Below, in pieces: positions 36,182 through 44,955 of a stretch of DNA of 64,000 bases. Positions within the stretch are counted from its first letter, which is position 1; each line of letters begins with the position of its first letter. A program made the position numbers and the translations under genes. The DNA comes from Pyxidicoccus parkwaysis (GTDB taxonomy: Bacteria; Myxococcota; Myxococcia; Myxococcales; Myxococcaceae). The stretch covers positions 4,702,001 through 4,766,000 of the forward strand of contig NZ_CP071090.1 in NCBI RefSeq assembly GCF_017301735.1, in the 5' to 3' direction. Under the pieces are notes generated by a model, which saw nothing but the letters and a program-made list of their open reading frames with translations, was not told the origin of the DNA and made no database searches.

Positions 36182-37561
36182 CTACTCGACGTAGTGCTGG
36201 CTGACGAGAATGCTGGCGCCGTTCTGCATGTCGACGAAGAAGACCTTCGAGTCGTACACCCACGGGCTCGGGTGGTAGTGGATGTAGCAGCCGAGGAACG
36301 AGTGATTGGCGGAGCGGAACCCGAAATCGGTCAGGCCCGGAGCGGGATTGAATGACGCCGACACGCCAGAGCTCGCGACGGCATTACTGACGACGTTGAG
36401 GACCTCGCTCCCGTTGGCCAGATTCGGGCGAAGGGTTGCGCCCTGCGGCAGCAGCGCCGGGTCGATGCCGAAGCACTCCATGGAGCTCATCCGCTCGTCC
36501 TCCGCCCCGGCGATGATGGGCCGCCAGTCGAAGTGCTGATCCAGCCGGGTCTGCGCATCGGGACGGTTGATAGCGTTCACCTTGCCGACCAGCTGCTCGA
36601 ACGGCCGCCACCGGGTGGCGGCATTGCGCAGCGAACGGAAGACCGCGTTTCCGACGCCGGTGGTGTTCGACACCGCGACGACGCTCGCGTACGGCCGGGT
36701 GACGGTCAGGGTGCTGACGACAGTCTCATTGATGAGGAACGAAAGCGTGCCCCGAATCTCCTCCCAATTGGCCTCATTGACGAAGTCGACCAGCGCGGCC
36801 GCTTCGGCCGTGGAGAGGGCGACCTCATCGTAGATACCGCTGCACGTCGCGCCGACGTACCCGCCGGTCTTCGCCGCCGTGAAGAGCTGCTGGAGGCGCA
36901 CCTCGGCGACGCCGTTCACCGCCACCACCGACGCGACCGAGCCGAACGGCTGAGCGGCGCGCGCGCTCACGATGGCCTGCGCCACGTTGCTCGGCAGATA
37001 GGCGTCGAGCTGGGCGAAGGTCGCCGTGTTCACGTAGGTCAGGAAGCCTTGGCACTCCGGCGCGGTGTCCCCCAGGTCGTAGTTGAAGACACTCGGGCCG
37101 CACTCCTCCGGGAAGCCGTCGTGGATGGCCGCGGCCACCTGCGCCGTGCCCCAGTAGAGATAGGCGCCATAGGAGTTGTCTCCCGCGCCGTATTCAATCT
37201 CCACGTAGAACTGGTTGGTGTAGCTGTCCCGCCTCACCCAGCGGTTGAATACATGGTCATCCACCCTGCTGAAGGCCTCTTCGATGGTGGTGACGTCGGT
37301 GTGTGCCGACTCCTGGACCGCCCTGACGATCTGCGCGCGCTCGAGCGCGGACAGGCTCGGAATCGATGCCGAGGTCAGCAATTCAGATGTAATGAGCTCA
37401 TTCCCCATCGGGCAGGGGCCAGGTCCGGGCTCGAGCGCCGATTCACTGCTCCCCACCGCGACCTCGTCCGTGCCGCCCACGTCGGCAGACGTGCCGCAGC
37501 CGGTCCCCACCATCACGAGTGAGCCGAGAAGGGCCGTGAAATACTTTGCATGAAGACTCAC
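36182..37561 (-). CDS. lipoprotein with helix-hairpin-helix-like repeats (intact copy)
   Basis: The GTG at 37561 gives 459 residues with signal peptide and lipobox GTGC, then the element SSESALE 20 residues after the Cys, also seen in the lipoprotein at 59287. Two regions (FAQLDAYLPSNVAQAIVSAR...VNGVAEVRLQQLF; TAEAAALVDFVNEANWEEIR...TTGVGNAVFRSL) resemble ComEA-type helix-hairpin-helix pairs. A C-terminal domain has SFLGCYIHYHPSPWVYDSKVFFVD with several His, Cys and Asp residues and could be a catalytic or binding module. An exported DNA- or nucleotide-interacting protein is possible but unproven. The tandem copy at 51004-51752 is broken, so this is the only functional version in the window. 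Confidence 0.75.
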   Translation of the reverse strand: MSLHAKYFTALLGSLVMVGTGCGTSADVGGTDEVAVGSSESALEPGPGPCPMGNELITSELLTSASIPSLSALERAQIVRAVQESAHTDVTTIEEAFSRVDDHVFNRWVRRDSYTNQFYVEIEYGAGDNSYGAYLYWGTAQVAAAIHDGFPEECGPSVFNYDLGDTAPECQGFLTYVNTATFAQLDAYLPSNVAQAIVSARAAQPFGSVASVVAVNGVAEVRLQQLFTAAKTGGYVGATCSGIYDEVALSTAEAAALVDFVNEANWEEIRGTLSFLINETVVSTLTVTRPYASVVAVSNTTGVGNAVFRSLRNAATRWRPFEQLVGKVNAINRPDAQTRLDQHFDWRPIIAGAEDERMSSMECFGIDPALLPQGATLRPNLANGSEVLNVVSNAVASSGVSASFNPAPGLTDFGFRSANHSFLGCYIHYHPSPWVYDSKVFFVDMQNGASILVSQHYVE

Positions 37562-37793
37562 TTATCACCGCTCCTGTTACATGTTTGAGGGCGCCGAACA
37601 AAACATGGAAGAAATTCGAATGTCGAGGCTGGCGCTCCGCGACATGAACGTGACCATCGCTGGGGTGTCGCACGCCCATGGCTCCAGCGACCCCGCTGTC
37701 GCTGCGTTCCGGAACGCAACTTCGCGCGGCCCGCCCCGATAATCCCATCAGCACCCACACGTGGGTGCGGCTGGGGAGCAGTCGAGGGGCGAC

Positions 37794-38138
37794 ATGGGCA
37801 ACGTACGGATTGGGGAGCGCGTCACGCGGACGTCCACCTCGCAGGTGGAGGAAGTCCAGCCCACCGACGTCGAAGTCCCACCGCCCCCGCCGCAGGTCGC
37901 GCCGCCCCCGGCTCCAGCCCGCCCGGGAGCGAGAGCAGGACACCTACTCTCCGCCCCGGGCCGCGCGAGCGAACCCCGCACGGGTGCCCTCCCCTCCGGC
38001 CCGTCCTCCCGAGGAGGTCCTGCGAGAGGACCCGCGCTTCACCCGGCTCCCCGAGGCCACACAGGCGGCCGTCGTGGAACGGGCCCGCGCGGCGGGCAAC
38101 TCCCCCATCGCCCAGCAGAACCTGCGCAACCTCGCGGC
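37794..38138 (+). pseudogene. truncated, frameshifted zincin gene (copy 1)
   Basis: The first 115 codons match the zincin gene at 51986: MGNVRIGERVTRTSTSQVEE and the Pro-rich stretch. One extra base near 37,920 (CCAGCCCGCCCGGGAGCGAG against one base less in copy 2) shifts the frame. Similarity ends at about 38,130, just before the stop of the exporter gene. The catalytic HETGH part is absent. Confidence 0.85.
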
Positions 38139-38153
38139 GTCGGTTGAGCCCGC

Positions 38154-39182
38154 TCAGGCTTCGCGAGCCGTGTCGGCGCCGGGTTCGGCCTCCTCCGGGA
38201 GGGAGTTGCCGAGAGTGAACCCGAGGATTCCCCCCGTCACCAGGAGGAGACCCACCAGCACTTCGACACCTGGCAGCGGCGCGCCCAGCATCAGCACCTC
38301 TCCGACCAGCGCGAAGACCACCTCGGCCGCCTGTGTCGCGTCGACGGCGGCAATGCTGTAGGCGTCTCGCGCCAGGTTTCGAGCCCGAAGAAACAGCGTG
38401 GTGGCGATGACTCCAGAGGACAGCGCCACGGCCAGGGTCTGCACGACCTGCGACGCCGCCGGCGCCGGCGGGGACACCACGGCCACCAGGACCAGCCAGA
38501 ACGGCGCCGACCCCAGGGACATCAGCAGTACACATGAGGCCGCGTCCTCGAGCACGGGCGAGCGGACGTGGGTGACGCGAGCGCTCGTGCCGTTGCGCGC
38601 CGCGTTCAGCAACTGGTTCCCGAACGGATAGGCGAACGCCGCCACGAGGACGGGAAGGACGCCGCGGAGCACCTCCTCCACGGACAGCCCGCTCTTCCAT
38701 GAGTGCAGGTTGGCGAGCACGATGCCCACGAAGATGAGCACCATGAAGAGCACGCCCCGTAACGGAACCCGCAACCCGAAGGCTCGCAGGACGAACGGCG
38801 AGGCCAGCAGGGTCGTCTGCCAGGTCGTGGCCACCAGCCACCCCGGCGCGTGGTCCGCCGCGAGGCAGATGCCCCCGTAGAACACGCCAAACCCCACGCT
38901 CCCCGCGAGCAACCAGAACCCGGGCCGCGTCAGGAAGACGCGAGCCAATTCCAGCAGCCACGTGCGCCCACGCCGCAAACCCAGCCAACCGCCGAGCAGG
39001 AGGATGGTCGTGGCATACCGCAGGCTGGCGCTCCATACCCAGTGGCCTCCCGAGAGGCTCATGGACCGGTTCAGCACGAAGGAGAGACTGAAGAAGGCCG
39101 CGGCCAGCAGTCCCAGTGCCACCAGCCTCCAGTGCTCGCGTCGCGAATCCCTTCCGTGCGGCCTGACGGACGTCCCTTGCAC
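38154..39182 (-). CDS. EamA/EmrE-like multidrug or metabolite exporter
   Basis: The GTG start at 39182, overlapping the end of the PLP enzyme gene region (stop at 39187), gives 342 residues with about ten hydrophobic helices, for example LVALGLLAAAFFSLSFVLN, GFWLLAGSVGFGVFYGGICL and ALSSGVIATTLFLRARNLA. The sequence SFVLNRSMSLSGGHWVWSAS and the final PLPGVEVLVGLLLVTGGILG match the multidrug-resistance efflux branch of the drug/metabolite transporter superfamily. It is the last gene of a three-gene operon with a PLP enzyme and a radical SAM enzyme and may export their product. Confidence 0.82.
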   Translation of the reverse strand: MQGTSVRPHGRDSRREHWRLVALGLLAAAFFSLSFVLNRSMSLSGGHWVWSASLRYATTILLLGGWLGLRRGRTWLLELARVFLTRPGFWLLAGSVGFGVFYGGICLAADHAPGWLVATTWQTTLLASPFVLRAFGLRVPLRGVLFMVLIFVGIVLANLHSWKSGLSVEEVLRGVLPVLVAAFAYPFGNQLLNAARNGTSARVTHVRSPVLEDAASCVLLMSLGSAPFWLVLVAVVSPPAPAASQVVQTLAVALSSGVIATTLFLRARNLARDAYSIAAVDATQAAEVVFALVGEVLMLGAPLPGVEVLVGLLLVTGGILGFTLGNSLPEEAEPGADTAREA

Positions 39183-39186
39183 GCGC

Positions 39187-40368
39187 TCACCTTCCCTCGA
39201 GTGCCTGGCGCAGGTCCGCCACCAGGTCCGCCGGGTCTTCCAGGCCGAGATAGAGTCGCAGGCCCATTCCACGGGCAGCAATCCCAGACACCGTCCTCCA
39301 GGCATTCACCTCGAAGAGCGTCGCCAGGCTGAGCATGCCGCCCCAGCCATAGCCAATCCTCACCACCCGGAAACGGTCCACCCGCGCGTGCACGGCCGCC
39401 CGGTCGAGCCCCTCGAACACCAGCGTCACCAGGCTGTTCGCTCCCATGAAGTCGCGCCGCCAGAGTGCGTGCCCCGGAGCCCCGGGCAGGGACGGATGAA
39501 ACAGCGCGCCCAGTCCCGAAAGTCCGGTGAGACTTCGGAGGACGTGCTCGGTGGTGCGCTCCTGCTGGTTCAGCCGGAGGTCGAGCGTCGCCAGCGCCAG
39601 CATCGCGCGCGCGCAGGCATCCGGATTGACGTGCAGCCCCAGCAGGGCTGCCTGGTTCTTGATGGTCGCATGCAGGCGCTCCTGCCGCGTCACCACCGCG
39701 CCCATCGATACCCCGGCGGGGCCCGCGTGGTACTTCGTCAGCGAGAGGACCGACACATCGGCACCCTTCTCGAACGGCTCGAAGTAGCGGGACGCCGCCC
39801 ACGTGTTGTCGAGCACCGTGGTGATTCCATGCCGCGCGGCCGTCTTGCACAGCGCCGGTACATCCTGCACCTCGAAGGTCATGGAGCCCGGCGACTCCAT
39901 GAACACCACGCGCGTGTTGGGCCGGAGGAAGGGCTCGAGGTCGGTGACCTCCGGCGGGTAGTAGGTGACGGTGACACCGGAGGCGGCCAGGCACTGGTCG
40001 AGGTACCAGCGCGTCGTGTACGTCACCGTGTCCACCACCAGGACGTGGTCCCCCTGCTTCAGGAGCGCCGAGAGCGTGGCGACGAGGGCGCTCTGCCCGG
40101 AGGGCGCCAGCACCGCGTGGGTGCCGCCCTCCAGCTTCGCCACCGCCTGGCCGAAGGCCTCGGTGGTCGGCGTCCCCACCCCGCCGTAGTAGAAGTTCTC
40201 GTAGGGGTCGCGGCCCTGACGGCTGAGCGAGTCGCGGTCCAGCGGCGTGAGCGAGGTGGTATCCGGAAACACCACCGTGGTGGCGTTGATGGCCGGAAGG
40301 ACCGGCACCTCCACGCGTCCAACGGGGAACAGGCCGAGCTGCGCGGTACGGGTGGTCTTGGTCGTCAC
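39187..40368 (-). CDS. PLP-dependent C-S lyase/gamma-synthase-like enzyme
   Basis: The 393-residue protein belongs to the Cys/Met metabolism PLP family (cystathionine gamma-synthase, beta- and gamma-lyases). Motifs are YENFYYGGVGTPTTEAFGQA, LAPSGQSALVATLSALLKQG, Asp187 in VLDNTW and the Schiff-base Lys212 in SVLSLTKYHAGPAG. The family usually has YSRxGNPT at the first motif; here FYYGGVGTPT is closest to the MetC beta-lyase type. The C-terminal GMGLRLYLGLEDPADLVADL is canonical. It lies four bases downstream of the radical SAM gene. It probably works on a sulfur-containing amino acid derivative rather than in primary methionine synthesis; that is an inference from context. Confidence 0.85.
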   Translation of the reverse strand: MTTKTTRTAQLGLFPVGRVEVPVLPAINATTVVFPDTTSLTPLDRDSLSRQGRDPYENFYYGGVGTPTTEAFGQAVAKLEGGTHAVLAPSGQSALVATLSALLKQGDHVLVVDTVTYTTRWYLDQCLAASGVTVTYYPPEVTDLEPFLRPNTRVVFMESPGSMTFEVQDVPALCKTAARHGITTVLDNTWAASRYFEPFEKGADVSVLSLTKYHAGPAGVSMGAVVTRQERLHATIKNQAALLGLHVNPDACARAMLALATLDLRLNQQERTTEHVLRSLTGLSGLGALFHPSLPGAPGHALWRRDFMGANSLVTLVFEGLDRAAVHARVDRFRVVRIGYGWGGMLSLATLFEVNAWRTVSGIAARGMGLRLYLGLEDPADLVADLRQALEGR

Positions 40369-40372
40369 GAGG

Positions 40373-41971
40373 TCACTTCGCCAGGAGGCGCGCTCGGGGC
40401 TGCTCGGGGACCGCCATGGCGTCCAGAATCCCGGTCACCTGTCGCACTTCGTCCAGCCGCGGCGCTCCCACGTGTGGCAGGGGATAGAGAACAGACGCTT
40501 CACCGAAACGGTGAAAACAGTCAAGGAAGGGGCCCGGGGGAGTTCCCCAGTCGAGGTACTCATACCCCGCGCCGCCGTCCTCGCCGCACAACGGATGCTG
40601 CACGGCCCAGTTGGCGCTGATGGGCTCGGGCATGCCGTAGGTCCTGCGCATCGACCAGAGCGCGTCCAGGAGCTCCAGGCGGCGCTCCTGTGTCTCTCCC
40701 AGACCGAAGAGGATCGCGCAGCCGCAGTGGATGCCATGCTCGGACAGCAGGCCCAGCGCCTGGTGGATGCGAGCCAGCCACGGCGCCTGCTTGTGGCCCA
40801 GGTCCTTGCTCATGCCACCAATGGCCTCCGGTACCAGCGTCTCCACGCCGATGAAGACGTACCGCAACCCGACGCGCGCCAGCCGGGCGAGCTGAGCACG
40901 GCGTGTGAGGATTTGGTCGATGGTGAGCTGGGCCCCGAATTCGATATCGAGCGGCGCGGACTCCAGACGCTGCGCGAGCTGGTCCACCAGCCGGGGACTG
41001 CCGCCCAGGATGACCGAGTCCTCGACGAAGGCACTGCTCTTGCGGCCGGGATGGTCCTCGGAGATGACCGTCACGGCTTCCGACAGCTGGCGATAGAGTC
41101 GGTCGGCGGCGTGGGCCGTGTCCCGAAGCCCTCCGGTCGCCGACTTGCGCTCGCTACAGAACGCGCAATCGTAGACACAGCCCCGCCCGGTATCGCTGAA
41201 GACATGGGCCGTCATCCGGCCACCGAAGACGTCGAACGCGCCCGCCACACCGAACTCCAGAGCGGGAGAAGGACAGCGGGAGTAGTCCACGGGCCTCGCG
41301 GCGCTGACCCGCGTGTGAATCGTGTTCCCATCCAGCATGCCCGCGATCCAGTCCCCCGGAACCGTTCCGTCGAGCTGCCCGAAGACGGAGCGTGCCAGGG
41401 ACGCGGAGCCCTCGCGCTCGGCCCGGGCGACCGCCTCACCCAACGCGGTGATGAGGTGCTCTCCATCGCCTGAGATGACCAGGTCGAACACGGGCGCGAG
41501 TCGGCCGCTGGCCATGAGCCGGAGGGGGGAGCCCGGATGATGGCGCACGGCCTCCGCGTCACGTCGTCTGGGATTCTCCAGGTACATCGTCTCGCTGGCG
41601 TGCCGGCCGCCCAGCACGATGACGACCCGGTCACCCAGCAACTCACGCGCCAGCGCTGCGCAGGCCACCGCACCAGGAAGACACAGCGACATGGCCCCCA
41701 GCAGCAGCAGGTTGGGTTGCTCGCGCCGCAGCAGCTCGGCGAACGCGGGCATTTCGTCGAGCGAGTACATGAGAAGCACCTTGGACCGTCGCTCGAGGCG
41801 CGTCCCGGCCCAGTTGCTGTGAGACCAGGCACTTGAAGGCGTCCGCGTCTCCTGAGCGGCATGGCGGCAGGCATTGAAGAGACTCGCCGGGTCGCGGCTG
41901 TTCAGCGCTCGGGAATCCTTGACACCTGCAACCCAATCCGGTGCGGCGACAGCAATGACTCGCAGAGACAT
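40373..41971 (-). CDS. B12-binding-domain radical SAM enzyme
   Basis: The ATG at 41971 has GGAAGAGG eight bases upstream and gives 532 residues. The N-terminal 200 residues resemble a cobalamin-binding Rossmann domain (LLRREQPNLLLLGAMSLCLP; VVIVLGGRHASETMYL; VFDLVISGDGEHLITAL). The radical SAM domain has Cys265-Val-Tyr-Asp-Cys269-Ala-Phe-Cys272, the CxxxCxxC cluster ligands, then VFIGVETLVPEAIGG and CGCAILFGLGETQERRLELL. Such enzymes often methylate or rearrange unactivated carbon or phosphorus centres. The first gene of an operon with a PLP enzyme and an exporter, it looks like part of a small biosynthetic pathway. Longer GTG/ATG starts at 42043 or 42037 are possible. Confidence 0.85.
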   Translation of the reverse strand: MSLRVIAVAAPDWVAGVKDSRALNSRDPASLFNACRHAAQETRTPSSAWSHSNWAGTRLERRSKVLLMYSLDEMPAFAELLRREQPNLLLLGAMSLCLPGAVACAALARELLGDRVVIVLGGRHASETMYLENPRRRDAEAVRHHPGSPLRLMASGRLAPVFDLVISGDGEHLITALGEAVARAEREGSASLARSVFGQLDGTVPGDWIAGMLDGNTIHTRVSAARPVDYSRCPSPALEFGVAGAFDVFGGRMTAHVFSDTGRGCVYDCAFCSERKSATGGLRDTAHAADRLYRQLSEAVTVISEDHPGRKSSAFVEDSVILGGSPRLVDQLAQRLESAPLDIEFGAQLTIDQILTRRAQLARLARVGLRYVFIGVETLVPEAIGGMSKDLGHKQAPWLARIHQALGLLSEHGIHCGCAILFGLGETQERRLELLDALWSMRRTYGMPEPISANWAVQHPLCGEDGGAGYEYLDWGTPPGPFLDCFHRFGEASVLYPLPHVGAPRLDEVRQVTGILDAMAVPEQPRARLLAK

Positions 41972-42320
41972 GTGGCAGCCCTCTTCCATCGCAGCCCGCG
42001 ACGCCCCCGCGGTTCCACGCTTGGGTATGGCTACCATCAGCACAACGCGCCAATCAATGTAGTCATGCTTTACTTGTTTATGGCAATTTTATCGCCATCA
42101 ACCTCTGTTCTCCGCGCGAAGGCCACACCGCGCCTCACGCAGACGTACACGTTTTTCCGTGCGCCTGAAGTTGCCCCGTGTTCACGCAACTTCACGGGCA
42201 TCGCGCACCCCACGAGCCCGAAAACCGACCTGCGCTTCGAGACCCGGGACAGCTCGGGTAAGGGCGCCGTGAGAAGCAGGAGGCCTGATGACGACCCACG
42301 AGAAGGCGGGATGAGCAGTG
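41972..42320. promoter_or_regulatory. promoter region of the radical SAM operon and 3' flank of kinase K1
   Basis: The part 42,055-42,110 is unusually AT-rich for this genome (TTTACTTGTTTATGGCAATT around 42,069-42,088) and is the likely leftward promoter. A nine-codon minus-strand frame (MTTLIGALC, stop at 42,036-42,038) overlaps the possible longer radical SAM start. The part after 42,200 matches the 3' flank of kinase K0. No gene is supported. Confidence 0.45.
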
Positions 42321-43334
42321 CTATGGAGCGCCGTCGTCTGGGCGCTCCGTGGGCCCCGAGGTGGCGGGGCGCGGAGGTGGGAAGACCGGGCTGTAACACG
42401 CGCCTTTGTGCACGTAGAAGCTATAATTCCCGTCACAGTCCGGCAGGCTCACGTCCACCTTTATCCAGCATCCGCCATGGATGGGGATCCACGAGCTGCG
42501 AGGACAGCGGCCAGCCGCATCGGGCCGCATCTGCCCTGGGAGAGGCTTGGGCGGCAGGTCCAAGGCAATGACAGACAAGGCTGACGGAGGCCGGGTAGGC
42601 GACACTGGGGCCGTCAGGGCGGTGTCGCCGAGCGCGACAGTGCCGCCGTCCTTCGCCTCTTCGGTGGCGGATGCATGACCCTGTTCGGTCTTCTCGTGAG
42701 GCCTCGCGCTCAGCATCCACACGACTCCAAGCGCCATGGCGGCCCCCAGGCTTGCGGCGGCCATGAGTCGGGACAACGGGGCAGGTCCCCTGCCCTGTCC
42801 TGGGACGCTTCGTGCCTCCTCGGCAGGAACGTCCTTCCGGGTGAAGAGCGGCACGTCCGCTTCAGGCCCTGCTTCACGCGCGGCCTGCTCCAGCAGCTCC
42901 GCCAGTTCACCGGCACCGCCACGCGCTTCGGGGCGTACGGAGAGCATCCGTGTCACAAGCCTGCTCAACTCCTCGCAGCAGCGGGCATTGACGCCAATGG
43001 GAGGCACCGGGCCCGTCCCCTCCGGGCCCCAGAGGTGGCTCACCTCCTCCAGCAGCGCGGGAATGGGCGGGTAGTCGTCTGTCACCAGCCGGTATGCAGT
43101 CATCCCCAGCGCGAAGACGTCGTCGGCCGGTCCGGGCGCATAGGGCGGGTCCGAAGGCTGATAGGGAAGGCGCACGGAGCGCCACGCCTCCGGTGAGCGG
43201 TACGGCTGCGTCCCGGGAGGAAATGGCGGCGACGTGAGCATCGCGGCACCCACGTAACTTCCGGAGCCGAAGTCCGTCAGGAAGGCCTGTCCGTCCGCGG
43301 CGCGCACGAGCACGTTGTCGCCCTTTACATCACG
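42321..43334 (-). pseudogene. Ser/Thr kinase K1, C-terminal part, interrupted by recombinase element
   Basis: From RDVKGDNVLVRAADGQAF to the stop this is a close paralogue of K0: DFGSGS, PYRSPEAW, the membrane helix LMAAASLGAAMALGVVWML and the Cys-containing exported domain (RCPRSSWIPIHGGCW; LPDCDGNYSFYVHKGACY). The N-terminal 140 codons with the glycine loop and Lys are missing; the reading upstream of RDVK is antisense to the mobile element. No N-terminal half is found for K1 because the element itself is cut off by the duplication joint at 44,365. As it stands it cannot make an active kinase. Confidence 0.88.
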
Positions 43335-43380
43335 ACGTGGGCCGCAAACTGCACCGCAGGGTGCATCCGGTTCAGAAAGG

Positions 43381-43824
43381 GTGGGCATCACGTTCCCAGT
43401 GCATCCCCTGAGAGGCTTGCAGTTGGTGGTCATGCGTACCGTGCGCAGCCAGAGTGGGCAGCAGTACGTCGATGTCGAGCATCCCCAGGGTGGTTTCATT
43501 CGGTTGCCGCTCGAGTGGACGGACCGCCGCACTCCCACAGTGCCGGCGGTCTCCGGGGGACGGCAGATACGTCTGAGTGCCCCTGCCTTGCTGAAGCTGG
43601 CTACAGCCGTCGAGGAGGGGCTGAAACAGCCCCTGCCTCCAGAGCCTGCTGCGCTACCAGCGCGGGAGTCTAGGTTCAATCATGCCAGTACCGCTGGGGC
43701 CCCGCGCAGACCTGCCCTGGTCACACCTGTCCGAGGCAGCCCGAAGCCAGTTGGTGAGCGCCTGGGCCAGCCTGCTGCACAAGGTGCTGCGCGAAGAGGC
43801 CGGCGCCGGAGAGCGAAGCCATGA
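43381..43824 (+). CDS. DUF5372-like protein of the recombinase element, copy 1
   Basis: A 147-residue product from the GTG at 43381, preceded by AGAAAGG. It opens GITFPVHPLRGLQLVVMRTV and continues GQQYVDVEHPQGGFIRLPLE and WTDRR, the pattern of DUF5372 proteins (ThPFHPL.G..f.lv). These small proteins typically precede a serine recombinase in this type of element. The C-terminal third overlaps the second small ORF and may be unconserved. Function unknown; perhaps a DNA-binding accessory factor. Near-identical to 56003-56446. Confidence 0.7.
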   Translation: MGITFPVHPLRGLQLVVMRTVRSQSGQQYVDVEHPQGGFIRLPLEWTDRRTPTVPAVSGGRQIRLSAPALLKLATAVEEGLKQPLPPEPAALPARESRFNHASTAGAPRRPALVTPVRGSPKPVGERLGQPAAQGAARRGRRRRAKP

Positions 43825-44364
43825 GCGACAAGCTACAGGCCACTCATCTTCAACGACGGGCGGTCGTCTACCTGCGGCAGTCCACGCTCAAGCAGGTCCT
43901 CGAACACCATGAGTCCACCACCCGGCAGTATGCTCTGAAGCACCGCGCGCAGGAGCTTGGTTGGCCGGCCGGGCGCATTGACGTCATTGACGAAGACCTG
44001 GGACAGAGCGGCGCGGGGAGTGCCTGGCGCTCCGGCTTCCGGCGACTGGCCGAAGAGGTGGCCCACGGACGGGTGGGCCTCATCCTCGCCCTGGAGGTGT
44101 CGCGGCTGGCGCGCTCCTCGGCGGACTGGCAGCGCCTGCTGGAGTTGTGCGCTCTGGCCGATGTCCTCATCGCGGACGAGCAGGCCATCTACACGCCGCG
44201 AGACTACAACGACCGACTCTTGCTGGGGCTCAAGGGCACCATGAGCGAGGCCGAGCAGTACTGGATGCGCCTGAGGCTGCAGGGAGGCAAGTTGTCCAAG
44301 GCCCGGCGCGGGGAACTCTTCCTCGCGCCCCCTGTCGGTTATCAGTGGAACGAAGCAACGCATC
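43821..44364 (+). pseudogene. serine recombinase, truncated copy 1
   Basis: The first 181 codons match the 700-residue recombinase at 56443, including Ser21 in YLRQSTLKQ and [20 protein letters not shown]. At 44,365 the sequence passes into the 36-bp repeat and unrelated DNA; the frame stays open to 45,065 but that part is not recombinase. The zinc-ribbon and DNA-binding regions are lost, so the fragment should be inactive. Confidence 0.9.
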
Positions 44365-44400
44365 GGCTCGGGGCGCCCCACTCGAGACCGGGTACCTTAA
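44365..44400 (+). repeat. 36-bp direct repeat, copy 2 (duplication joint)
   Basis: Identical to 29796-29831. It abuts the broken recombinase on its left. The most economical reading is that it is the joint formed when the segment starting at 29,796 was duplicated in tandem. Confidence 0.85.
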
Positions 44401-44955
44401 GCTGCCTGCATTCCTTCCTCGAAAGTCTCTGTCAGGTCCGGCACCGGTTCATGAAGTCGCGCCGCTCGGAGTCGCAGGCCGCTCGAGGGTCCGGTGGACA
44501 GGCCGCGCAGCCCCCTTGGGGTACACGCCTGCCCAGACCACGCTCCCATCAGGTGCATGGCAGGGGCCTGGACCGCTTGGCGCCGCTTGAGCCTCAACAC
44601 CACGCGGCCTGGGGTGGCCCTCGTGCCGGGGCCAGGCCAGTGCGCGGGAGCGTCGTGGCGAAACACACGACGGCGCGGCCCTCGATGTGCGCCGCCGCGA
44701 GCGCCGCGCCTTCGGTCCGGACCGCGACGTGCATCGAACCGGTGCGTCCGGCGGCAAGTCTGAAAATGCATGGGCGGTCCGGATGCGCAAAGGGCGTCGG
44801 GAACGGGATGTTCCCGGCGCCCTGTTGCTTTGATGGTTGCGCTCGGTCGGGGCATCCGCGCGCGGGAGCTCCAGAGAGCCCGCGCGCGCGCCCGCTCGCC
44901 GGTGGTCAACGATGGCAGGCAGCCGCGTTCCGGGTTCCCGCGACGCCCTGTCTCC
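44401..44955. other. joint region between truncated element and beta-propeller copy 2
   Basis: Bases 44,401-44,721 have no counterpart at the equivalent place in copy 1 (29,832-29,950). A minus-strand frame ending in DLTETFEEGMQAA with its stop at the 36-bp repeat is open but matches no family I know. After 44,722 repeat R2 begins, with the terminator at 44,792-44,822. Confidence 0.45.
44792..44822 (-). terminator. terminator of the beta-propeller gene, copy 2
   Basis: GGGCGTCGGGAAC (44792-44804) and GTTCCCGGCGCCC (44810-44822) form a 13-bp stem with one G-T-type mismatch relative to copy 1. Confidence 0.7.

Larger units (their letters stand above)
29951..38138. repeat. large duplicated segment R, copy 1
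   Basis: About 8.2 kb is collinear with 44,722-52,325: terminators, the beta-propeller gene, its promoter region, the IS91 remnant, the tRNA-like element, the lipoprotein gene and the first 110 codons of the zincin gene. Coding parts differ by scattered substitutions. Indels include about 398 and 230 bases missing from copy 2 in the lipoprotein gene and about 48 bases extra in copy 2 near 49,970. The right end is where the zincin sequence diverges (about 38,130). Confidence 0.9.
43335..44364 (+). mobile_element. serine-recombinase element, truncated copy 1
   Basis: The left part of the element seen complete at 55957-58546: the same left end (ACGTGGGCCGCAAACTGCAC), the DUF5372 gene, the small ORF and the first 181 codons of the recombinase. 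The sequence differs from the complete copy by only a few substitutions. It stops at the 36-bp sequence at 44365. Confidence 0.88.

Noticed and set aside
44397..44909. 170-codon minus-strand frame at the duplication joint
   Set aside because: It spans the joint and the terminator region; no similarity or ribosome binding site was seen.
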